Shown here: piece after piece, positions 41,940-49,987 of the stretch
Position numbering within the stretch: the stretch's first letter is position 1
Layout: the number at the start of each line of letters is the position of its first letter
Notes under the pieces: model-generated
What the model was told of the DNA's origin: nothing
The model's database searches: none
The model's input: the letters and a program-made list of their open reading frames with translations, nothing else
Assembly: GCA_036391875.1 (NCBI GenBank)
Contig: DASVZA010000003.1
Span: 62,001 to 126,000 of the forward strand
Origin: Parasulfuritortus sp036391875
GTDB taxonomy: Bacteria > Pseudomonadota > Gammaproteobacteria > Burkholderiales > Thiobacillaceae
Length of the DNA stretch: 64,000 nt
Direction: 5' to 3'
Position numbers and translations under genes: made by a program

Positions 41940-44225
41940 ATGCCGTATCGGCTGGATTTCGAGATGAGTGAACCTCAGGAAAAAACGACCTTGGACAGTG
42001 CAGACGAACAGGGCACCCGGGTCGAATACAGCGCACTGACGCGCGAAGAACAGGAACAGATCCTGCATCTGCAGCAGGCCATACTCGAGTCGGTCGCCTA
42101 CGGCGCCGACCCCATGGACATCATCAACCAGGTCTGCCGGCTCGAGGAACAACTCCTGCCCAATTCCATCGGCACGGTCATGCTGATGGACGAAACATTC
42201 CAGCATCTCAACGTCTACGCCGCGCCCAGCGTCCCGCCCGAAGGCATCGCCCAGCTCAACGGCCTGCACCCCGGTCCCGGCGCCGGCTCCTGCGGCAACG
42301 TCATCTTCCGCAAGGAGCCGCAGTTCGTCAGCAACACCTTCACCGACCCGCGCTGGCAGGACCTGCGCCAACTGGCCGTCAACTTCAACCTGTGCGCCTG
42401 CTGGTCGATGCCGATCCACTCCGGCGACAAGGTGGTCGGCACCTTCGCCCTGTCCAGCTTCGAACACCGCTCGCCCAGCCCGTTCCACCGCAAGCTGCTC
42501 GAGATCGGCGCCTCGATCGTCGGCATCGTGCTCAGCCGCAGCAAGGCGCAGGAATCGCTGCGCCTGTTCGTGAAGGCGTTCGAAGGCAGCGAGGAAGGCT
42601 TCGTCATCACCGACGCCGAGCAGCGCATCCTCTCGGTCAATCCGGCCTTTTCCAAGGTGATGGGCTACACGCAGGAGGAAGTCATCGGCCTGACCCCCGC
42701 CCATTTCGCCTCCGGCCACCACAACAGCCAGTTCTACGAGGCCATGTGGCAGAGCATCCGGACCTTCGGCCACTGGCGCGGCGAGATCTGGAACCGGCGC
42801 AAGAACGGCGAAGTCTTCCCCGAGTGGCTGAGCGTCGCCGCGGTGAACGATGAGAACGGACACACGACCCATTACATCGGCATCTTCAGCGACATCAGCG
42901 AGCGCAAATCGGCCGAGGAGCGCATCCAGTACCTGTCCTCGCACGACCCCCTGACCGGCCTGCCCAACCGCATGCTGTTCCAGGACCGGCTGGAAAACGC
43001 CATCGCCTTCGCGGCGCGCAACCACGGCAAGGCCGCCCTGCTCAACATCGACCTCGACAACTTCAAGCTGCTCAACGACTCGCTCGGCCACGCCGCCGGC
43101 GACGCCCTGCTGCGCATCGTCGCCAACCGGTTGAAGGAGTGCGTTAATGAAACCGACAGCCTGAGCCGGCTGGGCGGCGACGAATTCCTGCTCGCCCTGG
43201 CCGATGTGCCGGATACCGACGCCGTCAGCGCGGTCGTGCTCAATCTACTGGAAGAGGTGTCCAAGCCCATCGAACTGGACGGCCGGACCCTGTCCCTGTC
43301 CGGCTCGATCGGCATCGCGGTCTACCCCGACGACGGCCAAGATTTCGAGACCCTGCTTAAACGGGCCGACAAGGCCATGTACCACGCCAAGGAAGCCGGC
43401 CGGAACACCTACCGCTACTTCACCGAACGGCTCAACACCGACAGTCTGGAGCACCTGCACATCGCCCACGGCCTGCGCCAAGCGGTGAAGCAGAACCAGT
43501 TCGTCCTGCATTACCAGCCGCAGATCGACTCCGCCAGCGGCCGCCTGAGCGGCGCCGAAGCACTGATCCGCTGGAACCACCCGAGCGAGGGCCTGGTCCA
43601 GCCCGGCCGCTTCATCGCCATCGCCGAACAGACCGGGCTGATCGTAGAGATCGGCGAGTGGGTGCTGCACGAGGCCTGCCGCCAGGCGGTAGCCTGGCAG
43701 AGGGCCGGCCTGCCGCCCATGGTGGTCGGCGTCAACATGTCGGCCGTGCAGTTCCGGCGCGGCGACGTCGAGCGGTCGATCCGCTCCGCACTCGACGCCA
43801 GCGGCCTGGACCCGCAACACCTGGAGATCGAACTCACCGAATCGGTCCTGCTGGAAGACATGGATACCATGCTCGCCCTGGTCAAGCGCCTGAAGGCGCT
43901 GGGCATCAAGCTGGCCATCGACGATTTCGGCACCGGCTATTCCAGCCTCTCCTACCTGAAGAAGTTCAAGGTCGACCGGCTCAAGATCGACCAGTCCTTC
44001 ATCCGCGATCTGGCCAGCGACCCGGATGACCTGGCCATCGTCCAGGCCATCGTGCAGATGGCCCGCATCCTCAACCTGCGCACCGTCGCCGAAGGCGTGG
44101 AAACTGCCGAACAACTCGCCTTCCTGAGCGAACAGCACTGCGACGAGATCCAGGGCTACTACTACAGCCGGCCGCTGCCGGCCGATCAGTTCGAGGCCTT
44201 CGTCAAAGCCCGGGCCGACCGCTAG
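41940..44225 (+). CDS. GAF-PAS-GGDEF-EAL c-di-GMP signalling protein
   Basis: 761 residues (an in-frame ATG at 41964 is an alternative start). GAF domain, about 45-205; PAS, about 210-325; GGDEF, about 335-495, with LGGDEF; EAL, about 510-755, with GAEALIRWNHP, NMSAVQF, ELTESVLLED, DDFGTGYSSLSYL and AEGVET. The phosphodiesterase catalytic set is complete. The I-site position upstream of GGDEF reads NETD, not RxxD, so product inhibition is probably lost or the GGDEF is regulatory. Soluble. Divergent from nirB and close to its NtrC site. Confidence 0.92.
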   Translation: MPYRLDFEMSEPQEKTTLDSADEQGTRVEYSALTREEQEQILHLQQAILESVAYGADPMDIINQVCRLEEQLLPNSIGTVMLMDETFQHLNVYAAPSVPPEGIAQLNGLHPGPGAGSCGNVIFRKEPQFVSNTFTDPRWQDLRQLAVNFNLCACWSMPIHSGDKVVGTFALSSFEHRSPSPFHRKLLEIGASIVGIVLSRSKAQESLRLFVKAFEGSEEGFVITDAEQRILSVNPAFSKVMGYTQEEVIGLTPAHFASGHHNSQFYEAMWQSIRTFGHWRGEIWNRRKNGEVFPEWLSVAAVNDENGHTTHYIGIFSDISERKSAEERIQYLSSHDPLTGLPNRMLFQDRLENAIAFAARNHGKAALLNIDLDNFKLLNDSLGHAAGDALLRIVANRLKECVNETDSLSRLGGDEFLLALADVPDTDAVSAVVLNLLEEVSKPIELDGRTLSLSGSIGIAVYPDDGQDFETLLKRADKAMYHAKEAGRNTYRYFTERLNTDSLEHLHIAHGLRQAVKQNQFVLHYQPQIDSASGRLSGAEALIRWNHPSEGLVQPGRFIAIAEQTGLIVEIGEWVLHEACRQAVAWQRAGLPPMVVGVNMSAVQFRRGDVERSIRSALDASGLDPQHLEIELTESVLLEDMDTMLALVKRLKALGIKLAIDDFGTGYSSLSYLKKFKVDRLKIDQSFIRDLASDPDDLAIVQAIVQMARILNLRTVAEGVETAEQLAFLSEQHCDEIQGYYYSRPLPADQFEAFVKARADR

Positions 44226-44243
44226 GCAAGCACCGGCTGATTC

Positions 44244-44269
44244 GCCGCTCCCGCCTGCGCGGGAACGGC
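44244..44269 (+). terminator. GC-rich inverted repeat after the GGDEF-EAL gene
   Basis: CCCGC-CTGC-GCGGG with outer GCCG/CGGC arms, 18 bp past the stop codon. No T-run follows, so termination would need a factor. Could equally be a dispersed hairpin. Confidence 0.35.
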
Positions 44270-44481
44270 GGCACCAGCACAACATGGTTTTCCCTGGAGA
44301 CCTGCACAACACGGGGCATGATGCCTCCCGAAACGCCGCCCCCAGCCGGCAAACGGCCATTCGACGGACGAGCGGCCTAGGCTTGGCGGATTAGCCCGAA
44401 AGGGCCATGGAAGCAGCATAAAGAACCCGGATAATTAGCTAAAACTACATTCAATATTTGCTTGTGATGGGGACCTTCAAC

Positions 44482-45222
44482 ATGCAGATCAGCAATTTGA
44501 CTCGCGGGCTTTTGCTGGCGACGCTCGCCCTCGCCATCCGTCCTGCCCTGGCCAACAGCACCGTCAATCTCACCGTGGACAGCGCGGGCGCTTATGGCTA
44601 CTACACCAACGACAACATCACCATCAACGGCAGTACGACCAAGAACGCATATCTCGGTGGGAATGCGCTCACGGACAAGAGCACTTCCCAGACGCTGGTT
44701 TCCTGGTGCGTCGATTATTACCACGACATCTATCTGGGAAGCAGCTACACCTTCAATGTCGGCACGACAGCCGACATGCTGAAGGACGGCTTCACGCAAA
44801 GCCAAATCAACTCCTTGCGGGGGCTGGCGAACAACTCGTACGGCCAGGTCGACAACCGGGACTCATCCTCGGCGTTCCAGCTTGCCATTTGGGCCATACT
44901 GTACGGCAACGGCCAGGTCGGGGAATCGTCGGTGAACAGCAGTTACACGATTACCAATGGTTCGTCGTTCAAGGTATCCGGCCTGAGCAAGAATATCGCG
45001 GATCTGGCGTTCAATTTCCTGACCTCGTTGAGCACGCCGACGCCGAACCGCTACCAGATGACCTATCTGTTCGACGGCCTCAACTGCACCCGCAATTGCT
45101 TCCAGGATCAGCTCGCCTTCACGCCCAGCCCGGTCCCGCTGCCCGCCGCCCTGCCCCTCATGGCTTCGGGCATCGGCCTGCTCGGCTTCGCCGCCCGCCG
45201 CAAAAAGAAAATGGCCGCCTGA
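44482..45222 (+). CDS. PEP-CTERM sorted exported protein
   Basis: 246 residues. Sec signal peptide (TRGLLLATLALAIRPALA), Asn/Ser/Thr/Tyr-rich middle, and a C-terminal sorting tail VPLPAALPLMASGIGLLGFA then RRKKK. The tail has a VPLPAA-type recognition motif, a membrane helix and a basic end, cut by an exosortase. Four cysteines (VSWCVDYY, LNCTRNCFQD). Such proteins are exported surface or matrix components in biofilm-forming Gram-negatives; no exosortase gene is in the window. Start ATG at 44482. Confidence 0.88.
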   Translation: MQISNLTRGLLLATLALAIRPALANSTVNLTVDSAGAYGYYTNDNITINGSTTKNAYLGGNALTDKSTSQTLVSWCVDYYHDIYLGSSYTFNVGTTADMLKDGFTQSQINSLRGLANNSYGQVDNRDSSSAFQLAIWAILYGNGQVGESSVNSSYTITNGSSFKVSGLSKNIADLAFNFLTSLSTPTPNRYQMTYLFDGLNCTRNCFQDQLAFTPSPVPLPAALPLMASGIGLLGFAARRKKKMAA

Positions 45223-45236
45223 ACGGCAACAGAGGC

Positions 45237-45260
45237 AAAGGGAGCTCCGGCTCCCTTTTT
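45237..45260 (+). terminator. Intrinsic terminator of the PEP-CTERM gene
   Basis: Perfect nine-pair stem AAAGGGAGC / GCTCCCTTT with TCCG loop at 45237-45258, running into a T-tract (TTTTT, 45256-45260), 15 bp after the stop codon. Confidence 0.88.
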
Positions 45261-45302
45261 CATTGATCGGACTCCGGGCCCGGACCGCGATCTTAGCCTC
45301 CT

Positions 45303-45350
45303 TGGGAAACGCTGATCTATTCGTCATTCCCGCGCAGACTGGCATCGAGA
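45303..45350. repeat. Partial copy of the MITE-like repeat
   Basis: GGGAAACGCTGAT (45304-45316) followed by ATTCGTCATTCCCGCGC (45319-45335) and CTGGCATC, matching the left end of the element at 54671-54789. The matching right end is not seen, so this copy is truncated or diverged. Confidence 0.6.
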
Positions 45351-45498
45351 TAAAGCAGGATTTTTCTCGGCCCATCGCCATCAAGTCATCCCGTTTCCGC
45401 GATGCACGCGGCGCAGGGTAGGATGCCCGATTGAAACCCGGCCACCCCCAGCCTTCCGGCCGACAACACCCAAACTCGATCGACTCGATTGGCAACCC

Positions 45499-45804
45499 AT
45501 GTCCGAAAAAGAAGCCAGCCCAGCGCCGGAAACCTGGTACGTCTACGTGCTCGAATGCGCGGGCGGCAAGCTCTACACCGGCATCACCAACAACCTGGCC
45601 CGCCGCTTCGACAAACACGCATCCGGCAAGGGCGCCATCTACACCCGCATGAACCCGCCCGTCCGCATGCTCGCTTGCCAGGCCTGCGCCGGCAGATCGG
45701 AAGCCGCGAAATCCGAATACCGGCTCAAGCAACTTTCCCGCGCCCGGAAACTCGAATGGGTGAATGCCCATGCCGGAAACCGGGCGCTGACGACGGCGGA
45801 ATGA
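45499..45804 (+). CDS. GIY-YIG domain protein (UPF0213/YhbQ-like)
   Basis: 101 residues with WYVYVLECAGGKLYTGITNN then LARRFDKH and YTRMNPPVRML, the compact GIY-YIG nuclease fold (Tyr pair, Arg and Glu in AAKSEYRLKQLSR). Stand-alone members are small DNA nucleases of uncertain role, possibly DNA repair. Followed 3 bp later by a small membrane protein gene on the same strand. Confidence 0.9.
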   Translation: MSEKEASPAPETWYVYVLECAGGKLYTGITNNLARRFDKHASGKGAIYTRMNPPVRMLACQACAGRSEAAKSEYRLKQLSRARKLEWVNAHAGNRALTTAE

Positions 45805-45807
45805 AAC

Positions 45808-46059
45808 ATGGATCAACTGAACACCCTGCAATCCCTGGGCCTGACCCTGCCCACGCCGGCCTACCTATTCGGCCTGATCCTGTTCGGCGTGATCGGCATC
45901 GCCGCATACGGCTACGGCAGGAAGCAAAAGAAGCGGAATGCAAAATGGCTCGGCGTATCGTTGATGCTCTATCCGTATGCCGTGTCCGACACGCTATGGC
46001 TTTATGTGGTTGGGGTGGCGCTGACGGCCGGGTTGTTTTTTTGGCGGGACGGCAGGTAA
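45808..46059 (+). CDS. Small integral membrane protein, unknown
   Basis: 83 residues with two to three helices: LPTPAYLFGLILFGVIGIAA, a basic loop GYGRKQKKRNAKWLG, then MLYPYAVSDTLWLYVVGVAL. The pattern resembles small proteins of unknown function common in proteobacteria. Begins 3 bp after the GIY-YIG stop, so probably the same transcript. Weak ribosome site. Confidence 0.65.
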   Translation: MDQLNTLQSLGLTLPTPAYLFGLILFGVIGIAAYGYGRKQKKRNAKWLGVSLMLYPYAVSDTLWLYVVGVALTAGLFFWRDGR

Positions 46060-46216
46060 CCATAGACGCCAGCCGCAACAGGCGGCCCCTTCCTGATTCT
46101 GTGAGCGTCCGGTTTCGGCCTTGGCGTTGGACAGCAACAACCTACAGCCGACGTTCGTTATGTAAGTCTGGGGCTTCCGCAACCAGAACCTGACGTTTGA
46201 TAGCATGTGTCAAGTT

Positions 46217-46314
46217 AAAAACATTAGTCCGACAAAGGGGGGAATAGTGGAAATTCCAGTGGTTTATACCGACATTCGCTCGGCGATATTGGACAGACGA
46301 AAACTAGTCAGACA
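46217..46314. repeat. Direct repeats in AT-rich DNA, possible insertion-sequence remnant
   Basis: AAAAACATTAGTCCGACA (46217-46234) and AAAACTAGTCAGACA (46300-46314) are related direct repeats. Just outside lie TGTCAAG (46208) and, inverted, a TGACAAAAATG-like end (about 46311-46322). Terminal TGT/TGA with internal repeats is how some IS ends look (for example IS21-like). There is no transposase. Confidence 0.35.
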
Positions 46315-46349
46315 TTTTTGTCAGCGAACACAAAGTTAGGCCTCGCCGT

Positions 46350-47165
46350 ATGAAACCACTGACATACATGCGCCGAAGGCGGTATGAAGGGGATGGCTTG
46401 TGCATCTATTGCAGAACGCCCCATCCTAAAGAGCAGCTTACAGAAGAACACATCATTCCTCTGGCGCTCAATGGCGACGAGATCATCCGTTTTGCGGCTT
46501 GTGAGCGCTGCCGCAAGATATCCAACGAAAGCTATGAAAACCAAGCGCTCCAAGCAGACTTGCTTGTTCCGAGATTGCTGCTAAAGCTGAAGCGTCGCCA
46601 CTCCAAGAAGAAGAAGGAGTTACCTCGTGTCGCGACTGGCGACATAGTCGACCAAGTGGGAGGTAGTTTCGATATCCAAATCTCAGAGGATCAGTACCCC
46701 AAAGGGTTTTCGTTGGCCCGACTCCCCCCGCCGGGCTTCTTATCTGGCCAAGATCAATCGACCGGAATTGAGTCTTTTCGGCTGCAGTTCGTAAGCCTTC
46801 AGATGCCACAGCCCGCTTTCGTGCCTGACGTAACTTTCCGTACCAAGATTGACCTGGGCGCTTTTTGTATGACCCTGGCCAAGATCGGCTACTGTTTTGC
46901 ATACGCGCAATACGGCATCCATCGTTTTGAGTCGACCGAGATTCGGAGCCTGCTCCTCAACGAACGTCAGGACGTATTTAACTTTGTCGGATCAGCGCCC
47001 GACGGGGATGTGGGCGTCTCGCACTATCTCCATTGGCTTTCTTGTCTCGAGGTGGCGGGTGTCTTGATCGTCAGAGTTCATCTATTCGGTTCGTTCGGAA
47101 TGCATCCCTATTACGTCGTGGTCGGAAAAATTCATGAGCCCATTCCTGGCGCAGGCAAGGCCTAA
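46350..47165 (+). CDS. Cassette-borne HNH-like zinc protein
   Basis: 271 residues. N-terminal CIYC (Cys18, Cys21), TEEHIIPLAL (His34) and CERC (Cys51, Cys54): the CxxC-EHIxP-CxxC arrangement of HNH endonucleases. Residues after about 75 are unrecognised, with mixed beta character and an aromatic C-terminal half (HYLHWLSCLEVAG). Lower GC than its neighbours. The start ATG lies 14 bp inside the cassette boundary, with a weak ribosome site. Function could be a defence or mobile-element nuclease; no experimental basis. Confidence 0.7.
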   Translation: MKPLTYMRRRRYEGDGLCIYCRTPHPKEQLTEEHIIPLALNGDEIIRFAACERCRKISNESYENQALQADLLVPRLLLKLKRRHSKKKKELPRVATGDIVDQVGGSFDIQISEDQYPKGFSLARLPPPGFLSGQDQSTGIESFRLQFVSLQMPQPAFVPDVTFRTKIDLGAFCMTLAKIGYCFAYAQYGIHRFESTEIRSLLLNERQDVFNFVGSAPDGDVGVSHYLHWLSCLEVAGVLIVRVHLFGSFGMHPYYVVVGKIHEPIPGAGKA

Positions 47166-47222
47166 CTCTTCCATCGAGAGGACATGTGCCAGCAAGCCGG
47201 GGCGCGCCTCTCATGTCAAACG
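47160..47222 (+). other. attC recombination site of the cassette
   Basis: R'' GCCTAAC (47160-47166), spacer TCTTCC, L'' ATCGAGAGG, a loop, L' CCTCTCAT, then AAAC|G. L'' and L' pair with one unpaired C on the top strand, that is, an extrahelical G on the bottom strand: the hallmark that directs IntI strand choice. R' is completed by TTAGGC from the cassette's 5' end. Confidence 0.72.
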
Positions 47223-47278
47223 TTGAAGGCCTGTAAATTGCGGACTTCTGCCACTTTCGTTAAATATCTCCAGCCCGC

Positions 47279-47314
47279 GTAGGGCGCAATAACCGAAGGG
47301 CATTGCGCCGAATG
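47279..47314 (+). repeat. REP-like element, left flank of RAYT gene
   Basis: GTAGGGCGCAATAACCGAAG continuing GGCATTGCGCCGAATG. Internal stem GGCGCAAT / ATTGCGCC. It is the inverted counterpart of the copy at 47872-47907, differing at two compensating stem positions. Confidence 0.88.
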
Positions 47315-47337
47315 GCAATCATGGCACCATTGCCGCC

Positions 47338-47871
47338 ATGCCCGATTACCGACGCGCCTGGCGCCCAGGCGGCACCTATTTCTTCACGGTCAATGCCTTG
47401 CAACGACATGGCAATGATCTGCTCGTACGCCACATCGGACTGTTGCGCGAGGCTGTCCGGGAAATCCGTCAGCGCCACCCGTTCATCATCCATGGCTGGG
47501 TGGTATTGCCGGATCACATGCATTGCCTGATCGAACTGCCGCCTGGCGATGCGGACTTCGCCACACGCTGGCGCTTGATCAAGTCGGCCTTCTCGAAAAG
47601 GCTGCCGGTTACTGAGCGACGCTCGGCCGTGCGTCGTGCCCGCGGGGAACGGGGCCTATGGCAGCGGCGTTATTGGGAGCACTTGATCCGGGACGAGGCC
47701 GATTTCATGGCGCATATGGATTACCTGCATTTCAACCCGGTGAAACACGGCCATGTCGGGCGCGTGGCCGAGTGGCCCTATTCGACATTTCATAAGCTTG
47801 TGGCCATCGGGGATTACCCGTCGGATTGGGCAGGTGGTTCCGCTGACGATGAGCTGAATGATCTGGATTGA
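47338..47871 (+). CDS. REP-associated tyrosine transposase (RAYT, Y1_Tnp)
   Basis: 177 residues. HUH motif His60-Met-His62 in LPDHMHCLIELP, catalytic tyrosine expected at Tyr129 in DYLHFNPVKHGHV, and the typical N-terminal RRAWRPGGTYFFTVN. RAYTs bind and nick REP hairpins and are domesticated single-strand transposases. Flanked on both sides by inverted REP-like hairpins. Start ATG at 47338, stop at 47871, one base before the right REP. Full length. Confidence 0.93.
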   Translation: MPDYRRAWRPGGTYFFTVNALQRHGNDLLVRHIGLLREAVREIRQRHPFIIHGWVVLPDHMHCLIELPPGDADFATRWRLIKSAFSKRLPVTERRSAVRRARGERGLWQRRYWEHLIRDEADFMAHMDYLHFNPVKHGHVGRVAEWPYSTFHKLVAIGDYPSDWAGGSADDELNDLD

Positions 47872-47907
47872 CATTCGGTGCAATGCCCTTCGGTTATTGC
47901 ACCCTAC
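47872..47907 (-). repeat. REP-like element, right flank of RAYT gene
   Basis: CATTCGGTGCAATGCCCTTC continuing GGTTATTGCACCCTAC, the reverse complement of the left copy with GTGCAAT in place of GCGCAAT. Stem GGTGCAAT / ATTGCACC. Together the pair forms a BIME-like unit around the transposase gene. Confidence 0.88.
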
Positions 47908-48037
47908 GAATTGGTTCGTTGCTACGGATGACCGGAGGGAGGCCAAAACGGAAGTCACTGTCTGAGCAAAGCAGATGCTTGCTATCGTATGCCTTCAGTC
48001 ATCAACTCAGATCAACACGGCATTCATGGCACCAATG

Positions 48038-48068
48038 AAAAACGGGGGCGCCACACCAGCCGCCCCCG
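48038..48068 (-). terminator. Intrinsic terminator of the OFA transporter operon
   Basis: Minus strand CGGGGGCG / CGCCCCCG, eight perfect pairs with a ten-base loop (48043-48068), followed by TTTTT (48038-48042), 21 bp after the small-subunit stop. Confidence 0.88.
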
Positions 48069-48089
48069 CTTTGCTTTTTCTGCCCGCGC

Positions 48090-48212
48090 TTAGCGGAACA
48101 GCGCCATCGCCTTCTCCAGCGTCGACATGACGCCCCAGACCAGGGGAATGCCGACGTACAGCCAGAACACGATCAGGGCCACGGGGCTGGTGCCTTCGTT
48201 CGCTTGGTTCAT
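48090..48212 (-). CDS. Small subunit of oxalate/formate-type MFS transporter
   Basis: 40 residues: MNQANEGTSPVALIVFWLYV then GIPLVWGVMSTLEKAMALFR. One membrane helix. Peptides of this type are encoded directly downstream of OFA-family MFS transporters. It begins 23 bp after the transporter stop, with AGGAGAAC as ribosome site, and ends just before the shared terminator. Confidence 0.8.
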   Translation of the reverse strand: MNQANEGTSPVALIVFWLYVGIPLVWGVMSTLEKAMALFR

Positions 48213-48235
48213 TTCGTTCTCCTATCCGTTCCGGG

Positions 48236-49645
48236 TCAGCGGGTGCCGGCCGGTTGGGCCGCCGCACCACGCGGGAAGACGCCGTCGAAGTCGTCCAGCT
48301 CGTCATGGCGCATATGGTGCTTCTCGTGCACCGCGCGGATGAGCAGGTTGCAGAAGAAACCCAGGACCAGAAGGCCGGCCATGATGTACATGGTGACGGT
48401 GTAGGCGTCGGCCTTGGCCACGCCGTGGTCGATCTGGTATTCGCGGAGGTAGTTGACCAGCACCGGGCCGAGCACGCCGGCCGTGGACCAGGCGGTGAGC
48501 AGCCGGCCGTGAATACCGCCGACGTACTTGGTGCCGAAGATGTCGGCCAGGTAGGCCGGGACCGTGGCGAAGCCGCCGCCGTACATGCTCATGATCACCG
48601 CGTAGAGCAGGACGAACAGGGCCACGTTGCCGATCTGGCCCATGTAGGGCACGCTGGCGTAGAGTACGGCGCCCAAGGCGAAGAAGACGAAGTAGGTGTT
48701 CTTGCGGCCCAGGTAGTCGGAGGCCGAGGACCAGACGAAGCGGCCGCCCATGTTGAACAGGCTCAACAGGCCGACGAAGCCCGCCGCCGCGGCCGCGGTG
48801 ACGGTACCCTTGAACATCTCCTGGATCATCACCGAGGCCTGGCCGAGCACGCCGATGCCGGCGGTGACGTTGAGGCAGAGCACCAGCCAGATCAGGTAGA
48901 ACTGTGGCGTCTTCATGGCCTGGTCGATGTGGACGTGGTTCCTGGTGATCAGGCGGTTGTCGGTGGCGGGCGGGGTCCAGCCGGCCGGCTTCCAGTCCGG
49001 CGCCGGGATGCGGATGGTCAGCGCGCCGATCATCATCGAGATGAAGTAGAGGACGCCCATGACGACGAAGGTCTGGGCGACGCCGACCGAGCCGGCCGAT
49101 TTGAAGTGGTCCATCAGGAACACCGACAGCGGCGCGCCGATCATGGCGCCGCCGCCGAAGCCCATGATGGCCATGCCGGTGGCCATGCCGCGCCGGTCGG
49201 GAAACCACTTGATCAGGGTCGAGACCGGCGAGACGTAGCCGAGGCCGAGGCCGATGCCGCCGATCACGCCGTAGCCGAGGTAGAGCAGCCAGATCTGGTG
49301 CAGCGCGACGCCGATGGCCGAGACGATGAAGCCGCCGCCGAAGCAGGCCGCCGCCACCGCCATGGTGACGCGCGGGCCGACCTTCTCCAGCCACTTGCCG
49401 GCGAGGGCCGCCGACAGGCCGAGGAAGACGATGGCCAGGCTGAAGACCCAGCCCAGCGTGGTCAGCTTCCAGTCGTCGGGGGCGGAGGTCGTGATGCCGA
49501 TGGCCTTGGACAGCGGGCCGTTGAACACGCTGAAGGCGTAGGCCTGCCCGATGCAGAGGTGCACCGCGAGCGCGGCCGGCGGCACCATCCACCGGTTGAA
49601 GCCGGGCCCGGCGACGATCCTGGACTTGTCGAAAAAGGAAGCCAT
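48236..49645 (-). CDS. OFA-family MFS transporter (oxalate/formate antiporter-like)
   Basis: 469 residues, 12 helices. Family traits: N-terminal NRWMVPPAALAVHLCIGQAY, GxxxD/R loops (KWFPDRRGMATGMAIMGFGG), the helix-11 region YGGGFATVPAYLADIFGTKYVG, and a His-rich C-terminal tail (HEKHHMRHDE). OFA members exchange oxalate, formate, pyruvate or similar anions; substrate here unknown. ATG at 49645 (a GTG at 49648 is also possible) after AAGGAG. Two-gene operon with the 40-aa small subunit. Confidence 0.9.
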   Translation of the reverse strand: MASFFDKSRIVAGPGFNRWMVPPAALAVHLCIGQAYAFSVFNGPLSKAIGITTSAPDDWKLTTLGWVFSLAIVFLGLSAALAGKWLEKVGPRVTMAVAAACFGGGFIVSAIGVALHQIWLLYLGYGVIGGIGLGLGYVSPVSTLIKWFPDRRGMATGMAIMGFGGGAMIGAPLSVFLMDHFKSAGSVGVAQTFVVMGVLYFISMMIGALTIRIPAPDWKPAGWTPPATDNRLITRNHVHIDQAMKTPQFYLIWLVLCLNVTAGIGVLGQASVMIQEMFKGTVTAAAAAGFVGLLSLFNMGGRFVWSSASDYLGRKNTYFVFFALGAVLYASVPYMGQIGNVALFVLLYAVIMSMYGGGFATVPAYLADIFGTKYVGGIHGRLLTAWSTAGVLGPVLVNYLREYQIDHGVAKADAYTVTMYIMAGLLVLGFFCNLLIRAVHEKHHMRHDELDDFDGVFPRGAAAQPAGTR

Positions 49646-49987
49646 CACAGATTCTCCTTGTGAACTGAAGGTTTTACTCGGCCACCGCCGGCCCGTGGTA
49701 CGGCTCGATCGCCCCTGCGATCGGCGTTGCCGGGCGGCGCTCGGAAAGGGCGCGGCATTTTCTCATGCCGCCGGGGCCTCTGGAACGGCGGATATCGACC
49801 CGGGGCGATCGCTGCGAACCTTCCCAGGCCGGTCGCGCCGGCCCGGCGACGCTCGAACCGGGGTTGCGGGATCGGTCTCGCCCATTCCAATCGCATATCG
49901 ACGGATCGGAGAGACTGCGCCCGGTCGATCACACCCGTCGCAATTAGATGCTACCCTCGCCTGGTCCATTCACGAGGAGGAGCATCA
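49646..49987. other. Divergent promoter region, no gene seen
   Basis: About 340 bp between the OFA transporter (minus) and the HMGL-like gene (plus). The open frame that runs in from 49727 lacks a ribosome site and is noise. Only the GAGGAGGAG ribosome site at 49974-49982 of the downstream gene is clear. Confidence 0.45.

Larger units (their letters stand above)
46336..47222 (+). mobile_element. Solitary integron gene cassette inserted at a secondary site
   Basis: Left junction G|TTAGGC at 46335/46336; right junction ACG|TTGAAGG at 47222/47223. If circularised, the end joins the start to restore GCCTAAC....GTTAGGC, a perfect R''/R' pair. This is the expected footprint of an IntI-mediated insertion of one cassette into a non-att GTT site: no attI, no neighbouring attC and no integrase in the window. 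Holds one gene (46350-47165), whose stop codon lies in the attC R'' box, as is typical for cassettes. Confidence 0.75.

Noticed and set aside
45223..48000. CRISPR array
   Set aside because: Repeats here are hairpins or IS/cassette ends, not regularly spaced direct repeats with unique spacers; no cas genes.
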